Origin: REEB76 sp963774895
Lineage (GTDB): Bacteria; Pseudomonadota; Gammaproteobacteria; Natronospirales; REEB76
Direction of reading: 5' to 3'
Assembly: GCA_963774895.1 (NCBI GenBank)
Contig: CAVZGN010000003.1
Span: forward strand, 248,001 to 312,000
DNA: 64,000 nt
A program made the position numbers and the translations under genes. Below are positions 52,346-61,656 of this stretch, in pieces (the first letter of the stretch is position 1; each line of letters begins with the position of its first letter). A model generated the notes under the pieces. It was not told the origin of the DNA. It was given only the letters and a program-made list of their open reading frames with translations, and made no database searches.

Positions 52346-53593
52346 ATGTTCAGACCTCTGCCGCTGTTCGTGGGCTTGCGCTATTTTCGCGCCAAGCGCC
52401 GCAACCAGTTCATCTCCTTCATCTCGTTCATGTCCATGGTGGCCATCGCGATCGGCGTGATGGCGCTGATCACGGTGTTATCGGTCATGAATGGCTTTCA
52501 GAATGAGTTGCGCACCCGCATCCTGGGCATGGTTTCCGATGTGACCATCTCCAGCTTCTCTGCCAAACTCAATGACTGGCAAGCGGTCATGCAGAAAGTC
52601 CAGGGTTTGCCACATATAACCGGCGCCGAACCCTATATCGAAGACCAGGCCATGCTAGCCAATGGCGCCAACATGAGTGGCACCATCGTGCGTGGTATCG
52701 ATCCGAGTGATGATACCAGTGTCTCGGATGTGGGCAAGAAACTCACCAGCGGCAGCCTCAGTGATTTGACGCCAGGCAGTTACAACATCATCCTTGGCAA
52801 AGACCTGGCCTATTCCCTGGGTGTGGGGCCCGGCGATAAGGTCATCATGCTGATCTCCCAGGGCAACGTAACACCGGCAGGCATTATTCCACGCTTGCGG
52901 CGTTTTACCGTGGCCGGAATCTTTTATGCCGGAGTCTATCAATACGACAGCGCGCTGGCGCTCATCAATATTAAGGATGCCCAGAGGCTATATGACATGG
53001 GCAATGCCGTCAGCGGAGTACGCCTGAAGCTGGACGACAACTTGCTGGCTCAGGATGTCGCGCGTCGCCTAGTGACTGTGTTCAACGGCGATTATTACGT
53101 CAGCGACTGGACCCAGCAGAACGCCAATCTCTGGTCTGCCATCGCCATTGAAAAGAATGTGATGTTCGTGATCCTCTCGCTCATCGACCTGGTAGCGGCC
53201 ATCAGCATCATCATCGTGCTGGTAATGGCGGTCACTGACAAACAGTCGGATATTGCTATCCTGCGGACTTTGGGCATGACACCCAAAAACATCATGGGCG
53301 TGTTCATCGTGCAGGGAACCTTAATCGGTTTTCTTGGAACCTTGCTGGGCTTGGTGCTTGGCATTTTGCTGGCGCACAACGTCAACAATATCCTGGAATT
53401 CATCCGCCATGTTTTCCATGTGCAGATATTTCCCGCCAGCGTGTATTACATCAGCAATCTTCCATCGGACATCTATGTCAGTGATGTGCTCAAAGTCACG
53501 CTCTCTACATTCGTGTTGACGATCCTGGCGACTCTCTACCCAGCCTGGCGTGCAGCCCACACGCAGCCGGCGGAGGCACTCAGATATGAATAA
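52346..53593 (+). CDS. lolC: Lipoprotein-releasing system permease LolC/E
   Basis: Inner-membrane permease of the LolCDE exporter, which pulls outer-membrane lipoproteins from the inner membrane for LolA. The 415 residues have an N-terminal membrane segment (FMSMVAIAIGVMALITVLSV) and a large periplasmic domain. Three C-terminal spans follow, with TDKQSDIAILRTLGM as coupling region and YPAWRAAHTQPAEALRYE at the end. A single permease gene is present with lolD, so the complex may be a LolF-like homodimer or a second gene may lie elsewhere. Confidence 0.92.
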   Translation: MFRPLPLFVGLRYFRAKRRNQFISFISFMSMVAIAIGVMALITVLSVMNGFQNELRTRILGMVSDVTISSFSAKLNDWQAVMQKVQGLPHITGAEPYIEDQAMLANGANMSGTIVRGIDPSDDTSVSDVGKKLTSGSLSDLTPGSYNIILGKDLAYSLGVGPGDKVIMLISQGNVTPAGIIPRLRRFTVAGIFYAGVYQYDSALALINIKDAQRLYDMGNAVSGVRLKLDDNLLAQDVARRLVTVFNGDYYVSDWTQQNANLWSAIAIEKNVMFVILSLIDLVAAISIIIVLVMAVTDKQSDIAILRTLGMTPKNIMGVFIVQGTLIGFLGTLLGLVLGILLAHNVNNILEFIRHVFHVQIFPASVYYISNLPSDIYVSDVLKVTLSTFVLTILATLYPAWRAAHTQPAEALRYE

Positions 53594-54299
53594 TCCCGCA
53601 CGCGCCATGGCAAGCCACGCGGCCAATGAATCGGTGATCTATTGCCAGGGACTGGTCAAGCATTTCGAGGAGACCGGCAACCTGGTGGAAGTGCTGAACG
53701 GCGTGGATCTATCGGTAGCGGCAGGGGAGCGGGTCGCTATCGTCGGAGCTTCCGGATCAGGCAAGAGCACCTTGCTGCATCTGCTGGGTGGCCTGGATCT
53801 ACCGACGCGTGGTGAAGTGCAAGTGGCCGGTGAGCCCATCAACCGCCTGGACGATGCGGCCCGCGGATTGTTACGCAATCGCGCCGTGGGTTTCGTTTAT
53901 CAATTCCATCATCTGCTGCCGGAATTCACCGCCGTGGAAAACGTGGCCATGCCATTATTGATTGGCGGTGTGGAAGTGGCGCAAGCTAGGCAGCAGGCAA
54001 CCAGTCTGCTGGAACGCGTCGGATTGGGTAAACGCCTGCATCACAAGCCCGGGCAGTTATCCGGTGGTGAGCGTCAGCGGGCTGCCGTGGCGCGCGCCTT
54101 GATCCATGGACCGGCAGCCGTGCTGGCGGATGAACCGACTGGCAACCTGGATGCGCATACCGGTGAGCAGGTCTATGAACTCATGCTGGAACTGAATCGT
54201 GACCTGAACACCAGTCTGGTGCTGGTGACCCATGATCTACGCCTGGCTGAGCGCATGGACCGAGTGTTGCATCTGGAAGAGGGTGTATTGCACGTCTGA
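53586..54299 (+). CDS. lolD: Lipoprotein-releasing system ATP-binding protein LolD
   Basis: ATPase of the LolCDE exporter. The 237 residues from ATG 53586 overlap the lolC end by 8 bases. Walker A is GASGSGKSTLLHLLGG, the signature is LSGGERQRAAVARAL and Walker B is AVLADEPTGNLD, followed by the H-loop VTHDLRLAERM. The LolD-specific FVYQFHHLLPEFTAVENV segment is present. Confidence 0.96.
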   Translation: MNNPARAMASHAANESVIYCQGLVKHFEETGNLVEVLNGVDLSVAAGERVAIVGASGSGKSTLLHLLGGLDLPTRGEVQVAGEPINRLDDAARGLLRNRAVGFVYQFHHLLPEFTAVENVAMPLLIGGVEVAQARQQATSLLERVGLGKRLHHKPGQLSGGERQRAAVARALIHGPAAVLADEPTGNLDAHTGEQVYELMLELNRDLNTSLVLVTHDLRLAERMDRVLHLEEGVLHV

Positions 54300-54319
54300 A
54301 CGAGCTTACCAATCCGGAG

Positions 54320-54868
54320 TCAATTGTCGTTATTATTTTTTTGAGGATGCACCTGCCGGCGTTGGGACCAACGCAGGCGGATTGATAGCTGCCATGTGAT
54401 GCGGAGTACTACATAGCCGATGAGCGCCAACAGGCAGCCCACAATGAGGCAGCCCAGCCACAGCGGCTCCCAGATTCGAGAAAATTCACTGATCAGCCAG
54501 CTCAGGGAGAAACCCTGCGGTAAATGATGCGGCTTGAGATGCAGCAGTCTGGTCCCCAACCGGTAGCTGAAATAGTAAATAGGGCCAAAGCTGAAGGGAT
54601 TGTTGAACCATACGACGACCGCCGCCAGCGGCAGGTTGAACCGCCAGTAGAGCGCCCCCAGCACAGCCAGAGCTGTATGCCCGGGGATCGGCAGGCAGCA
54701 GATGAACAGACCCAAGGCCACCGCACCACAACTGCCGCGCCGGTTGATATGCCAGAGCGCCGGATCGTGGAGCAGATTTCTGAAGGGACGCGCATACCAT
54801 TTATTTCTGAGCTTCAAGGTCAGTTTTTGCCGGTTGGGTATCAGAAAGTTAAGGAACTTGCGTGGCAT
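54320..54868 (-). CDS. DUF2062 membrane protein
   Basis: 182 residues with a basic N-terminus, then RRGSCGAVALGLFICCLPIP and WFNNPFSFGPIYYFSYRLG, both typical of DUF2062, and hydrophobic segments at about 46-66, 74-100 and 133-160. Function is not known. In Pseudomonas the same gene lies between lolC-E and comEC. It converges with lolD (20-base gap) and is transcribed away from comEC. Confidence 0.88.
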   Translation of the reverse strand: MPRKFLNFLIPNRQKLTLKLRNKWYARPFRNLLHDPALWHINRRGSCGAVALGLFICCLPIPGHTALAVLGALYWRFNLPLAAVVVWFNNPFSFGPIYYFSYRLGTRLLHLKPHHLPQGFSLSWLISEFSRIWEPLWLGCLIVGCLLALIGYVVLRITWQLSIRLRWSQRRQVHPQKNNNDN

Positions 54869-55020
54869 GAGTCTGGATGTACTCCTGGGAGGGCTCTAGC
54901 AGCCGAATGCTGGCGTCTTTCGATGGAATTGCAAGCCTAGCAGAATAGTCTTATAAATTTACTGATTTAATGGACATCCGGCTGGCTGACTGACCTGGTA
55001 ATGCCCATTATCCACTGTCC

Positions 55021-57327
55021 ATGGACTGGGATGAAATCATGGGATTCGCAGGGATTGCGATGTTGGCAGGGGTGTTGGTGGTTTTGGGGCTGCCGTCCTT
55101 GCCTTCGGGCCAGGTACTTATGCTGGTCGGCCTGCCTTTGGCGGTGCTGACATGCCTGTGGCGGCGAACCCGCGTCTTTATATTCCTGCTGATCGGCGCC
55201 GGCTGGTGCTGGTGGTACGCTCAAACTCAGCTGGCCCTGCGTCTTGCACCGGAACTGGAAGGCCGCGATCTGCAGGTCACCGGCTGGGTGGCTTCCATCC
55301 CTCAGAACCATACGGATTACACAAGTTTTGAATTTGCTGTGCAGCAGCTGGATGGCCGCAGCCCTGGCCACGGAATTCCCAAACGCATCCGATTGAATTG
55401 GTCAAAGAACTCGCGGGTCCTCGCTGCCGGGTCGCATTGGCGTTTCGATGTGCGCTTGAAGCAACCGCGCGGCTACATGAATCCCGGCGGCTTCGATTAC
55501 GAAGGCTACATGTTCCGCCACGGTATCGGCGCCACCGGTTACGTGATTCATGACAAGGCTGAACGCCAAGAGGATGCACCGCGCTTTCCAATATTGCGCG
55601 CCCGCAGTGCTGTGCTTGCCGCTATGCAACGGGCTTTGCCACATGACACTTTTGCCGGTGTGGCCGCAGCACTTGCTATCGGCGATGCCAGCGGCATCGA
55701 CGCGGAACAGTGGCGGACATTCCAGAACACCGGCACTGCCCATCTGGTAACGATCTCAGGACTACATATTGCCCTGGTGGCCGGATTGGTGTTTCTGTTG
55801 GTGCGATTTTTCTGGCGCCGCAGCGCCTGGTTGTCTGGGCACCTGCCGGCGTCTTTGGCGGGTACACTCATAGCCATGTTGGCGGCATCGGCGTATGCCG
55901 CCATGGCCGGATTTTCGGTACCTACTCAACGCTCCTTGATCATGCTCGCGGCCATCGCCGGCGCAATCATGCTGCGCCGCCATAGCCGCCCATGGGACAT
56001 GTTGGGTCTGGCGCTGCTGACTGTGCTGATTTTGAATCCCCTGTCGGCAGGTGAAATCGGCTTTTGGTTATCTTTTGGTGCAGTGGCAGCAATATTTTAT
56101 GTCTTTGGCGGGCGTGTGCATGCGAGTCGCGGCAAAGTAACGCAGTTGCTGCGTACCCAATGGGCCGTAGGCATCGGTTTGCTGCCCTTGCTGGTGCTTT
56201 TCTTTCACAAGGCGACACTGGTGGCACCGCTGGCGAACATCGTGGCGGTACCGGTTTACAGCTTCCTGGTAGTGCCGCCAGTGCTGATCGGTGTAGTGCT
56301 GCTTGGCATCTGGCCCTGGGCCGGAGCCCTGGTGCTTAAGTTTGCTACCGGCGTGATGTCACTGACCTGGCCGTTGTTGGAGCATCTCGCCAGTATGTCG
56401 ATCGCACACCTGGTCACACCAGAGCCATCCCTGATGGCCGTGGTCATTGCAGCAATCGGTGCACTGTGGCTGATGTTGCCGAATAAAGTGCCATCGCGTT
56501 GGCTCGGCGCCATCCTGTTACTGCCCTTGTTTCTGCCCGCGCCTTCGGGAATTCCTGCGGCTGGATTCAACCTGACATTACTGGACGTCGGCCAAGGATT
56601 ATCCGTCGTAGTACGCACCATGCGGCATACGTTGGTGTACGACACTGGTCCGAGTTTCTCCGAAAGTTCTGATACCGGTCAATTGGTGGTGATTCCATGG
56701 CTGCAAAGCCGTGGCATCAAGGCACCTGATCTCGCCATTGTGAGTCACGGCGACAACGACCATGCCGGTGGTTTGCGAAGTCTGCACACGAACTATCCAC
56801 AAATGCCGGTGCTGTCCGGGGATACGCAACGGGTTACGGGCGCGCAAGCCTGCCTGCGCGGCCAATCCTGGGAATGGGATGGGGTACGTTTCGAGATACT
56901 CTCGCCGGATGTGGATGAGCAGGTGTCCGGTAATGACGCATCCTGCGTACTGCAGGTTCAGGGTAAGAACGGTAGCGCACTATTGGTGGGTGATCTCATG
57001 CGCCGCGGCGAACAGCGTCTACTGAGGTTAGAAGGTGATGCGCTTGCAAGCGAGGTGCTGGTGGTACCCCATCATGGCAGCCTGACTTCATCGAGTACCG
57101 ATTTTATCGAAGCGGTGGCGCCGAAGTTCGCGTTATTCCCGGTGGGTTATCGCAACCGCTGGGGATTCCCCAAGCCCCAGGTGATGGCAGCCTACCGCAA
57201 TGCCGGAGCGCAGCTGTTGGATACCGCCACCGCAGGCGCCGTGGAGATCCGCCTTTGGCCGAAACGGGAACCTGAAGTCATAAGCCGCTGGCGGATCGAT
57301 GGAGCGCGTTTCTGGACGGCGCACTAA
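55021..57327 (+). CDS. comEC: DNA uptake channel protein ComEC/Rec2
   Basis: ComEC carries transforming single-stranded DNA across the inner membrane. The 768 residues have N-terminal membrane segments and an OB-like domain (ELEGRDLQVTGWVASIPQ). The competence domain has many spans and the segment GTAHLVTISGLHIALVAGLV. The C-terminal metallo-beta-lactamase domain carries SHGDNDHAGGLRSL and VLVVPHHGSLTSSSTDFI. All three parts are intact, so uptake competence is at least possible. Other com/pil genes are not in the window. Confidence 0.93.
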   Translation: MDWDEIMGFAGIAMLAGVLVVLGLPSLPSGQVLMLVGLPLAVLTCLWRRTRVFIFLLIGAGWCWWYAQTQLALRLAPELEGRDLQVTGWVASIPQNHTDYTSFEFAVQQLDGRSPGHGIPKRIRLNWSKNSRVLAAGSHWRFDVRLKQPRGYMNPGGFDYEGYMFRHGIGATGYVIHDKAERQEDAPRFPILRARSAVLAAMQRALPHDTFAGVAAALAIGDASGIDAEQWRTFQNTGTAHLVTISGLHIALVAGLVFLLVRFFWRRSAWLSGHLPASLAGTLIAMLAASAYAAMAGFSVPTQRSLIMLAAIAGAIMLRRHSRPWDMLGLALLTVLILNPLSAGEIGFWLSFGAVAAIFYVFGGRVHASRGKVTQLLRTQWAVGIGLLPLLVLFFHKATLVAPLANIVAVPVYSFLVVPPVLIGVVLLGIWPWAGALVLKFATGVMSLTWPLLEHLASMSIAHLVTPEPSLMAVVIAAIGALWLMLPNKVPSRWLGAILLLPLFLPAPSGIPAAGFNLTLLDVGQGLSVVVRTMRHTLVYDTGPSFSESSDTGQLVVIPWLQSRGIKAPDLAIVSHGDNDHAGGLRSLHTNYPQMPVLSGDTQRVTGAQACLRGQSWEWDGVRFEILSPDVDEQVSGNDASCVLQVQGKNGSALLVGDLMRRGEQRLLRLEGDALASEVLVVPHHGSLTSSSTDFIEAVAPKFALFPVGYRNRWGFPKPQVMAAYRNAGAQLLDTATAGAVEIRLWPKREPEVISRWRIDGARFWTAH

Positions 57328-57401
57328 GCGGATTCGGCCGTTCGCCCGGCAGGCAAAATCCAGTATGATGCCCGGGAATCATCACCGGATGCGCGTACCG
57401 C

Positions 57402-58064
57402 ATGTTTGAAATCATCAAGTCTGGCGGCTGGCTCATGGCCCCGCTCATCCTCTGTTCCATCGTGGTGGTCGCCATCGTGGCGGAACGTCTTTGGACCTTG
57501 CAGACCCGGCGTGTGGCGCCCGAGCATCTGGCTGCCCAGGTGTGGAACTGGCTCAGGAATGGCGAGCTGGACGATAACCGGCTGGAAGCCCTGCGCGCCG
57601 GATCACCACTGGGACGCATCCTGGCCGCAGGACTCGAGCATCGCCATTCAAAACGCGATGTCATGAACGAGGCTATCGAGGACACCGGCCGGCACGTGGT
57701 GCATGAGCTGGATCGCTATCTGATCACTCTCGGCACCATCGCCACCATTTCACCGTTGCTGGGTCTTTTGGGCACAGTTGTCGGCATCATGCATGTGTTC
57801 GCCGCCATATCCACCTCCGGACTCGGCAACCCTCAAGCGCTGGCAGGTGGCATCTCGCAGGCATTGATCACTACGGTGGCGGGTCTGACGGTGGCCATCC
57901 CGGCCTATATCCTGCACCGTTATCTGCGCGGCAAAGTGGATGAACTGGTGGTACGCATGGAACGTGAGACCATGCGCCTCATGAACGCGGTACGCGGTGT
58001 GGACAGCGCCCAGGAGCTGGAGCGTCCGGTCAAAACGAAAGCCACCCGAGAGGCGCGCGCGTGA
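57402..58064 (+). CDS. exbB: ExbB/TolQ-family biopolymer transport protein
   Basis: 220 residues with an N-terminal span (WLMAPLILCSIVVVAIVAER) and the paired C-terminal spans, including ISPLLGLLGTVVGIMHVFAA and ALITTVAGLTVAIPAYILHR. This is the MotA/TolQ/ExbB proton-channel domain. It works with ExbD to energise an outer-membrane or envelope machine. In Pseudomonas the same pair lies between comEC and lpxK; a dedicated TonB partner is not visible. Confidence 0.92.
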   Translation: MFEIIKSGGWLMAPLILCSIVVVAIVAERLWTLQTRRVAPEHLAAQVWNWLRNGELDDNRLEALRAGSPLGRILAAGLEHRHSKRDVMNEAIEDTGRHVVHELDRYLITLGTIATISPLLGLLGTVVGIMHVFAAISTSGLGNPQALAGGISQALITTVAGLTVAIPAYILHRYLRGKVDELVVRMERETMRLMNAVRGVDSAQELERPVKTKATREARA

Positions 58065-58483
58065 GATTGCGTCCCCGTCAATGGGAGGATCCGGAGTTCA
58101 ACCTCATCTCGTTGGTGGATGTGGTGCTCATGTTATTGGTGTTCTTCATGATGACCACGCATTTCATCCAGAACACCAGTCTTACGGTGGAGCTGCCCAC
58201 CGCCAGCGTCGGCCCATCGCCTGACCGGCTGTCCGGGATCGAAGTGACGGTCGACGCTCAGGATCATTTCTATGTCAACCAGATAGCCGTGTCCGGCACC
58301 AATCCGGACGCAGTGCGTGCCGCCATCCTGTCAGTCGCCGGTGACCGGCGTGACCTGCCCATCATCCTGCGTGCCGATGCGCGCTCCACCCACCAGGCGG
58401 TGGTCACGGTCATGGACGTGGCCGGTGAGCTGGGATTCACCCAGCTGCAAATCCTCACCACCAAGCCTGCTACTACGGAATGA
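58061..58483 (+). CDS. exbD: ExbD/TolR-family biopolymer transport protein
   Basis: 140 residues from GTG 58061 (overlap with exbB). The N-terminus has FNLISLVDVVLMLLVFFMMT, the single span with the Asp of the proton path, followed by the periplasmic ExbD domain (ELPTASVGPSP, VVTVMDVAGELGFTQLQI). It partners the preceding ExbB-like protein. msbA starts 1 base after the stop, as part of one long envelope operon. Confidence 0.92.
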   Translation: MRLRPRQWEDPEFNLISLVDVVLMLLVFFMMTTHFIQNTSLTVELPTASVGPSPDRLSGIEVTVDAQDHFYVNQIAVSGTNPDAVRAAILSVAGDRRDLPIILRADARSTHQAVVTVMDVAGELGFTQLQILTTKPATTE

Positions 58484-58484
58484 C

Positions 58485-60248
58485 ATGAGCGAGTTGCGGC
58501 GGGACCAAAGCGTGTTGCATGTTTACAGCCGGCTATTCGCCTATGTGCTGCCGTTCTGGAAAATCTTCTCGCTGGCGATATTCGGCATGGTCGTCTACGC
58601 AGTGACTCAGCCGGCCTTCGCCGCGCTCATCAAACCGCTGCTGGACAAGAGTTTCGTACAACATGATCCGCACAGCATCCGCCTGATCCCGTTGCTGGTG
58701 ATCGGTTTATTCTTGCTGCGCGGATCGGCCGGATTCTTCGCCACCTATTTCATAAGCTGGGTGGGGCGTAGCGCCATCAAGCAACTGCGCGCCGAGGCTT
58801 TCGGCAAACTTCTGAGGTTGCCCGTGAGCTATTACGATGCCAGTTCCTCAGGCATGCTGATCTCCAAGCTTACCTATAACATCGAGCAGGTGGCGGAAGC
58901 CACCACCAATGCCATTACCGTGTTGATCCGCGACGGCCTGACCATCGTGGGTCTCATCGGCCTGATGTTCTATCTCAACTGGAAGCTGTCCATCTTTGTG
59001 CTGGTGCTGGGGCCATTGATCGCACTCCTGGTGCGCTACATCAGTGATCGGTTCCGGCGCTACAGCACGCGCATTCAGGATTCCATGGGGGATGTGACGC
59101 GCGTGGCGGAGGAGGTCATCAATGGCCACCGGGTGGTGAAACTGTTCGGGGGCGAGCAGCAGGAGACCGAACATTTCGAGCAGGTCAATGAACACAACCG
59201 GTACCTGAACATGAAATTGATGCTGGTGAATGCCGGCTCCAGCCCCATCATCCAGCTGCTTGCAGGTTGCGGCATGGCGCTGGTCATCTATTTCGCCACA
59301 CTGCCCTCCATGCTGACCGTAGTCTCGGTCGGTACCTTCGGATCGTTTATGAGCGCCATGTTGCTGGTGACCGCGCCGCTCAAGCACGTGACCGATATCA
59401 ACGCGCCCTTGCAGAAAGGCATCGCCGCCGGCCAGAGCATTTTCGAGCTGCTGGATGAGGAAATGGAGAGCCGCGGCGGAACCAAAACGCTGAGCCGTGC
59501 ACGCGGGGAACTCGAGTATCGCAACCTGAGCTTCGCCTACACCGCGGCCAAGGGCGAGGTGCTGAAGGATGTGTCCTTCAAGGTACAGCCGGGCGAGACG
59601 CTGGCGCTGGTGGGCCGTTCCGGTAGTGGCAAGTCCACGCTTGTGGGACTGTTGCCGCGTTTCTATGATCCCATCCAGGGCGCCATCCTTTTGGATGGCT
59701 ACGATATTCGGGAATACCGCATGCACGACCTGCGCGAACAGATCGGCATGGTGAGCCAGGATGTGCAGCTGTTCAATGACAGCATCCGCAACAACGTCGC
59801 CTACGGCACCCTGGCGCGACGTTCCGAGGCCGACATAGTGGCGGCAGCGGAAGCCGCATATGCCATGCAGTTTATCCGCCAATTGCCCCAGGGCCTGGAA
59901 ACCCAGATTGGCGACCGCGGCGTATTACTATCGGGCGGCGAGCGGCAGCGCATCGCCATCGCCCGCGCGCTGCTCAAGGATGCGCCGCTGCTGATCCTCG
60001 ATGAAGCCACCTCCGCTCTGGACAGCGAATCGGAACGCCACATCCAGGCGGCACTGGAGAAACTCATGAGCACGCGCACCACGCTGGTGATCGCACACCG
60101 TCTGTCGACGGTGGAACGCGCCGACCGCATTCTCGTGCTGGACCGCGGGCGCATCGTCGAAACCGGCCGGCACACTGAATTGTTGGCGCGCAACGGCCAC
60201 TATGCCATGCTCTATCACATGCAGTTCCGTGAAGCCGCGGTAGCCTGA
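58485..60248 (+). CDS. msbA: Lipid A export permease/ATP-binding protein MsbA
   Basis: MsbA flips lipid A-core across the inner membrane. The 587 residues from ATG 58485 have six membrane segments (FAYVLPFWKIFSLAIFGMVV and on), then the ATPase: Walker A VGRSGSGKSTLVGLLP, Q-loop region MVSQDVQLFNDSIRNNVAYG, signature LLSGGERQRIAIARALLK and Walker B LLILDEATSALDSESER. Its place before lpxK is the classic msbA-lpxK pair. Confidence 0.95.
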   Translation: MSELRRDQSVLHVYSRLFAYVLPFWKIFSLAIFGMVVYAVTQPAFAALIKPLLDKSFVQHDPHSIRLIPLLVIGLFLLRGSAGFFATYFISWVGRSAIKQLRAEAFGKLLRLPVSYYDASSSGMLISKLTYNIEQVAEATTNAITVLIRDGLTIVGLIGLMFYLNWKLSIFVLVLGPLIALLVRYISDRFRRYSTRIQDSMGDVTRVAEEVINGHRVVKLFGGEQQETEHFEQVNEHNRYLNMKLMLVNAGSSPIIQLLAGCGMALVIYFATLPSMLTVVSVGTFGSFMSAMLLVTAPLKHVTDINAPLQKGIAAGQSIFELLDEEMESRGGTKTLSRARGELEYRNLSFAYTAAKGEVLKDVSFKVQPGETLALVGRSGSGKSTLVGLLPRFYDPIQGAILLDGYDIREYRMHDLREQIGMVSQDVQLFNDSIRNNVAYGTLARRSEADIVAAAEAAYAMQFIRQLPQGLETQIGDRGVLLSGGERQRIAIARALLKDAPLLILDEATSALDSESERHIQAALEKLMSTRTTLVIAHRLSTVERADRILVLDRGRIVETGRHTELLARNGHYAMLYHMQFREAAVA

Positions 60249-60262
60249 GATCCGCCCAGCGC

Positions 60263-61285
60263 ATGGTACGCGGACAATTTCACGCCTGGCTGCTGCGGCG
60301 CTGGTATGGGAACGGACCCATCTACGTATTTATCCCGCTGGCCGGCCTGTTTGCCGGGCTCACGGCCCTGCGGCGCGGGTGCTACCGTCATGGCCTGTTG
60401 AGTGTAGTACGGCTGCCGGTGCCGGTCATCGTGGTGGGCAATATCAGCGTGGGCGGCACCGGCAAAACACCGTTCGTGATCTGGCTGGCACAGGCGCTGC
60501 GTCAGCAGGGATATCGTCCCGGCATTATTACCCGCGGTTACGGCGGCCAGTCGCAGCGCTGGCCGTTGCTGGTCACAACGCAGACTGATCCGCTCATGGC
60601 CGGCGATGAAGCTGTGTTGTTGGCACAGCGAACTGGAGTGCCGGTGAGCGCAGGACCTGATCGGGTGCAGGCGGCAGAATATTTATTGCAACAGACCAAC
60701 GCCAATGTGATCGTGAGTGATGATGGGCTGCAACACTACCGTCTGGGGCGCGACCTGTCCGTCATCATGCTGGATGGCCAGCGCCATTTGGGGAACGGCT
60801 GGAGGCTTCCGGCAGGTCCACTGCGCGAACCAGCGTCCCGTATGGATGAGGCAGATGTTGTGATCGGCAAGACCGACTCACCCAGCGAGGCTGTTTTGCC
60901 TGCTGGGGCGCTCGCCATGCATCTGTCCCTGTGGGATGCCGTCAGTATCCTGGATGGAGCGCGGCGGCCATTGGCTGGATTCGCCGGCCGGCCCGTGCAC
61001 GCGCTGGCAGGTATTGGACACCCGCAGCAGTTTTTCGAGGCCCTGAGGAAACACGGCTTGCAGGTGGATGGACGGGCAATGCCGGATCACGCCGCACTTG
61101 CGCCTGCGGACCTGGCATTCGATGACGACGCGCCGGTGCTGATGACTGAGAAAGACGCGATAAAATGTCGTGGTATGCAGCTGCCGCATCACTGGTGTGT
61201 GCCCGCGAGCGCGGATTTTAGCCAACAGGACGCCGTAGGCATCCTGGACAAGGTACGGCAGATGTTGATGGCCAGGGGGGTGTAA
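60263..61285 (+). CDS. lpxK: Tetraacyldisaccharide 4'-kinase
   Basis: LpxK phosphorylates the lipid A precursor at the 4' position on the inner face of the membrane. The 340 residues have an N-terminal membrane-associated stretch (IYVFIPLAGLFAGLTALRRG), the P-loop VGNISVGGTGKTPFVIWLA and NVIVSDDGLQHYRLGRDL with the conserved Asp-Asp-Gly-x-Gln-His. Length fits the family. Confidence 0.95.
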   Translation: MVRGQFHAWLLRRWYGNGPIYVFIPLAGLFAGLTALRRGCYRHGLLSVVRLPVPVIVVGNISVGGTGKTPFVIWLAQALRQQGYRPGIITRGYGGQSQRWPLLVTTQTDPLMAGDEAVLLAQRTGVPVSAGPDRVQAAEYLLQQTNANVIVSDDGLQHYRLGRDLSVIMLDGQRHLGNGWRLPAGPLREPASRMDEADVVIGKTDSPSEAVLPAGALAMHLSLWDAVSILDGARRPLAGFAGRPVHALAGIGHPQQFFEALRKHGLQVDGRAMPDHAALAPADLAFDDDAPVLMTEKDAIKCRGMQLPHHWCVPASADFSQQDAVGILDKVRQMLMARGV

Positions 61286-61344
61286 TGCCTACAAATTCGA
61301 GCACTTGAGAAATGAATGACTTTGCTACATGGACTCCCTTCAGA

Positions 61345-61434
61345 TTCCCTCTCCCCGGTTGGGAGACGACTGCATGGATGCAGGAGGCAGGGCAACGCCG
61401 GGAGCAGTTGCCGAGGGTAGAGTGAGGGGGCGAG
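61345..61434. repeat. Intergenic repeat with CCCTCTCCCC arm
   Basis: Between lpxK and the Trm112-like gene is a stretch that opens with TTCCCTCTCCCCGGTTGGGA and closes with GTAGAGTGAGGGGGCGAGG. Inside is TGCATGGATGCAGGAGGCAG. Pairs of CCCTCTCCC and GGGTGAGGGG arms are a common dispersed repeat type in GC-rich gammaproteobacteria. A shorter relative, TCCCTCCCCCGGAGGGAGAG, lies at 63471. The gap 61286-61476 shows no gene. Confidence 0.5.
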
Positions 61435-61476
61435 GAATTTTGTTAACACTCTAAGAATTGTATTTAGGAGAAACTG

Positions 61477-61656
61477 ATGGATGCCAAGCTGCTGGAGATT
61501 CTGGTCTGTCCTCTGTGCAAGGGACCGCTGGTATACCGTAAAGCCGAGAAAGAGCTGATCTGCAAAGCCGACCGGCTGGCTTACCCAATCCGCGACGGCA
61601 TCCCGGTGATGCTGGAAGAGGAAGCACGCGAACTCAAAGCCGATGAGAAGTTCTGA
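61477..61656 (+). CDS. ycaR: Trm112/YcaR-family protein
   Basis: A 59-residue frame from ATG 61477, with TAGGAG upstream, ending just before kdsB starts. It reads MDAKLLEILVCPLCKGPLVY, then ICKADRLAYPIRDGIPVMLE. The family CPxCKGxL motif and YPIRDGIPVML are clear; the second cysteine site of zinc forms is reduced to ICKAD. YcaR proteins lie between lpxK and kdsB in many Gram-negatives; in eukaryotes Trm112 activates methyltransferases. Bacterial role is unknown. Confidence 0.93.
   Translation: MDAKLLEILVCPLCKGPLVYRKAEKELICKADRLAYPIRDGIPVMLEEEARELKADEKF

Noticed and set aside
58848..59882. 344-codon open frame opposite msbA
   Set aside because: It lies wholly antisense to a gene with all MsbA motifs. 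Its composition (His/Gln-rich) is what a GC-biased coding strand gives in reverse, and no ribosome site or family match is visible.
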